Assembly: GCA_902459845.2 (NCBI GenBank)
Contig: CABPSV020000648.1
Span: 1 to 10,000 of the forward strand
Direction: 5' to 3'
Source: Hepatocystis sp. ex Piliocolobus tephrosceles
Taxonomy: Eukaryota; Apicomplexa; Aconoidasida; Haemosporida; Plasmodiidae
DNA length: 10,000 nt
The notes under the pieces were generated by a model. That model did no database searches. It saw nothing but the letters and a program-made list of their open reading frames with translations, and had not been told where the DNA came from. Shown piece by piece: positions 8,491 through 10,000 of this stretch. The position numbers and the translations under genes are program-made. Positions within the stretch are counted from its first letter, which is position 1; every line of letters begins with the position of its first letter.

Positions 8491-8986
8491 CTAATTATTA
8501 GCTTTAAAAAACATATTTTTATTTGTTTACTGCTTTTTTTTTTTTTTTTATCCTTATTTTATTTTTTTTTATTTTTTTTTTTTTTGACAGGTATGCAGTA
8601 CTATATTGAAAAAGATTATTTAAAGGCATTTTATACTTATGCACTTGCCGCATATGAAGGATATGAAATTGCTCAAAATAATTTAATTTATATTTATAAA
8701 AATAATAAGTTGCATTATTTGATAGAGCCTAATAAAATTATGCAACTGTTGAATTTGTTATATAATCAAGGAAATTATAGAGCCTTATATGAAATGGGTC
8801 AAATATATAATAAACAAAAAAAAGAAAACTTAGCCATCTCTTGTTATAAGTTAGGATTAAGGAAAGGTGATTTGAGAAATTTGTTACCTTTATCTAAATA
8901 TTACGAAAAAAACAAAGAAAATGCAAGGTAATACGAATGCATAATACATAATAAAAAAAAAAAAAAAAAAATGTAACATGCTATAA

Positions 8987-9031
<45 letters not shown>

Positions 9032-9264
9032 TGTACTCACATGTGTAGACACGTATAACTTACACATACGCATATTTTCACATTCGCAGGGCACTAAAAT
9101 TTGTTAACTACTTTATAAAACAAAAGAAAAGAGAAAGGGAATCTAGTAATACAAAAATTGAAAAAATAAAAAGTGCTTTGGAAAGCTCACTTTTATATTT
9201 TCGCAAATATAAACTATTTTTAAAAAATTTATTTAATGTCAAACAAGAAAATAAAAATTCATAA
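5993..9264 (+). CDS. HRD3: SEL1L/HRD3-like Sel1-repeat protein (ERAD adaptor), four exons
   Basis: Proposed exons 5993-7636, 7890-8265, 8591-8927 and 9090-9264 join to 843 aa. The ATG follows an in-frame TAA at 5987. Residues 6-22 are a hydrophobic signal-peptide core, so the protein should enter the ER. Residues 30-235 are Asn/Lys/Asp low complexity, including nine Lys (111-119) and a GDGG-rich block (about 182-228). Sel1-like repeats run from about 276 to 800, seen as YELGKIYFYG, YDLGKKY, LAIIYLYGYG, CYLGYIYY and YEMGQIYN with following A-E-A helices; a Lys/Glu insert sits at 335-380. The stretch GKGVEESCLNATLSYKFVAES (split by position: GKGVEESC at about 646, NATLSYKF after it), followed by MQYYIEKDYLKAFY and YEGYEIAQNN, matches my memory of SEL1L, where GTGV..SC is followed by GYEVAQSN. 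The family holds substrates for the HRD1 ubiquitin ligase in ERAD. No C-terminal membrane anchor is visible. Intron 2 uses a weak GTTCTT donor. Confidence 0.85.
6321..6350 (+). repeat. 30-nt A run inside exon 1 coding for Lys-9
   Basis: An uninterrupted run of 30 A within the HRD3-like reading frame. The codon before it is GAA, nine AAA codons follow, and the last A begins ATT (Ile120). The frame before and after the run is consistent with one ORF, so the length as given keeps the gene open. All nine lysines use AAA. Such a run is a hotspot for length error in sequencing and for polymerase or ribosome slippage. Confidence 0.95.
6563..6685 (+). repeat. Gly/Asp-rich coding repeat, C-free and G-rich on the plus strand
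   Basis: Encodes a GDG/GDGG/VDGG block in exon 1 of the HRD3-like protein. The core is a 24-bp unit, GATGGTGGTGGAGATGGTGG plus TGTA, repeated nearly three times between about 6607 and 6676; shorter GATGGTAGA repeats come before it. No C occurs from 6563 to 6685 on the plus strand, and G content is far above the surroundings. The peptide is acidic and flexible. Confidence 0.95.
7777..7857. repeat. 18-bp tandem repeat in HRD3-like intron 1
   Basis: Four full 18-bp units and a half unit, of the form TATTACATGACCTATTCA with changes at the last few positions (CTTA, CTCA, TTCA, TTAA). They sit in the 253-nt first intron, directly before a 20-base A run and the CTTCGCAG acceptor. Because 18 is a multiple of three, the array stays open and in frame with exon 2, reading as an ILHDLL hexapeptide repeat. 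The frame from exon 1 ends at TGA right after the donor, so this is treated as intron. Confidence 0.9.
8371..8394. repeat. (TA)n run in HRD3-like intron 2
   Basis: About twelve AT dinucleotides lie inside the 325-nt second intron. A second run follows at 8455-8484. Confidence 0.9.
8455..8484. repeat. Second (TA)n run in HRD3-like intron 2
   Basis: Fifteen TA dinucleotides, after which the intron turns into a long T-rich stretch leading to the TTTTTGACAG acceptor. Confidence 0.9.
8990..9028. repeat. (TA)n run in HRD3-like intron 3
   Basis: A pure TA run of about 39 bases in the 162-nt third intron, preceded by a 19-base A run near 8953-8971. It makes up a quarter of the intron. The intron itself is bounded by AAG|GTAATA and CATTCGCAG. 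Confidence 0.9.
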
Positions 9265-9871
9265 ATTTGAAAAATTAAACACGTGGGTTACTATGTACAA
9301 ACATATGTATATTTGTACATATATGTATGTAAAGTAAAAAGTAAATTGTTGTAGAAAAAAAAAAAAAAAAAAAAAAAAAAGTGATTTTTCAAGCTCATGT
9401 TTATTATAAACTTTGTGTTTTTTTACTTTTAATTTACCTTAACCCCTTATATCTATCTATATATACGATATATACGTAAGCATGTGCTTTTGTATACGCG
9501 TCTATATATATATACATATTTTAATTAATGGCTTATCCTTATATTTAATATATATATTTTTTTTTATTAGCTTACATTTTTATTTGTTTACCCCTTACCC
9601 ACTAAATACGATTATATCCACTTTACTTATTAAATATAATATTTAATTTTTTTTATTTTTTTATTTTATACACATACATTTTCTAAATTTTTTAAATTGT
9701 TACATGTACTATTATTACGTGCACAGATACATGTACAATGAAATACTTTTTATGAAATTTCCTTTCCTTTCTTTTCTTTTTTTTTTTTTTTTTTTTTTTT
9801 TTGTTTATACACTTAAACTTGTTTTTATTTGTATAATTTTTAATAATATATATATATGTATGTACATATAT
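9265..9871. other. Convergent intergenic region after the HRD3-like gene
   Basis: Tail-to-tail spacer between the plus-strand HRD3-like stop and the minus-strand stop at 9872. It holds a 26-nt A run at 9355-9380, TACATATATG-type patches near 9295-9330 and 9455-9520, T-rich sequence, and a T run at 9777-9802. The 9704-9934 open frame translates to Phe/Tyr/Ile-rich sequence and overlaps the minus-strand gene antisense, so I do not call it. No gene is supported here. Confidence 0.6.
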
Positions 9872-10000
9872 TTAATGATAATTTTCTTTAGAAGTTTCCA
9901 TTTCAGATGGAGCATAAACATAATTATCACTTGAATAATCAACCACTTGTCCATGTTCAGTTTGTTCTTTCTGTTTTTCTGAATTTCCGTCTAGATCCTT
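9872..10000 (-). CDS. 3' end of an unidentified minus-strand gene (partial)
   Basis: Reading the minus strand from the window edge, one frame stays open for 42 residues and ends at TAA (9874-9872). It begins KDLDGNSEKQKEQTEHG and ends YAPSEMETSKENYH. The composition (Glu, Lys, Gln, Asp, Ser) and the base composition differ sharply from the T-rich spacer next to it and look like ordinary Plasmodium coding sequence. The start lies beyond the window, and the piece could be a last exon. Too short and too low in information for a family assignment. Confidence 0.65.
   Translation of the reverse strand, partial: KDLDGNSEKQKEQTEHGQVVDYSSDNYVYAPSEMETSKENYH

Noticed and set aside
1..10000. CRISPR array, phage or horizontally transferred defence system
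   Set aside because: The tandem arrays are contiguous with no unique spacers, all genes look like ordinary nuclear apicomplexan genes with introns, and base composition is uniform apart from coding repeats.

Overview
The window looks like nuclear DNA of an apicomplexan, almost certainly a Plasmodium species. The reasons are extreme AT richness, long poly(dA:dT) tracts and (TA)n runs between genes, short GT-AG introns, proteins loaded with Asn, Lys and Asp low-complexity inserts, and a ribosomal protein L26 that reads as the Plasmodium version of the family. The species cannot be fixed from this stretch.

Layout: (1) 1-827, AT-rich DNA with no supported gene. (2) 828-1821 (+), three-exon gene for cytosolic ribosomal protein L26 (127 aa), with a 16-nt first exon and tandem repeats in both introns. 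(3) 1822-3075, tail-to-tail spacer holding a small duplication and a 12-bp repeat. (4) 3076-4473 (-), single-exon gene for a 465-aa charged, repeat-rich protein of unknown function, with two unrelated tandem peptide arrays and a non-repetitive C-terminal part. (5) 4474-5992, divergent upstream region shared by genes 4 and 6, with a 47-nt poly-A tract and a large ACT/ATT trinucleotide tract. (6) 5993-9264 (+), four-exon gene for an 843-aa Sel1-repeat protein with a signal peptide, best read as the SEL1L/HRD3 adaptor of ER-associated degradation. (7) 9265-9871, tail-to-tail spacer. (8) 9872-10000 (-), 3' end of another protein-coding gene that runs off the window.

The genes are separate eukaryotic transcription units and not an operon. 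L26 belongs to the large ribosomal subunit and the HRD3-like protein to ER protein quality control; nothing in the sequence ties them functionally. The exon models were built by hand from reading frames, GT/AG boundaries and family resemblance. L26 is secure. The HRD3-like model is strong, except that its second intron needs a weak GTTCTT donor. I found no CRISPR, mobile element, tRNA or rRNA. The features most worth a second look are low-complexity insertions in the HRD3-like protein (a C-free G-rich coding block and a 30-nt A run in the exon), repeat-filled introns that stay open in frame into the next exon, and the unassigned C-terminal part of the 465-aa protein.
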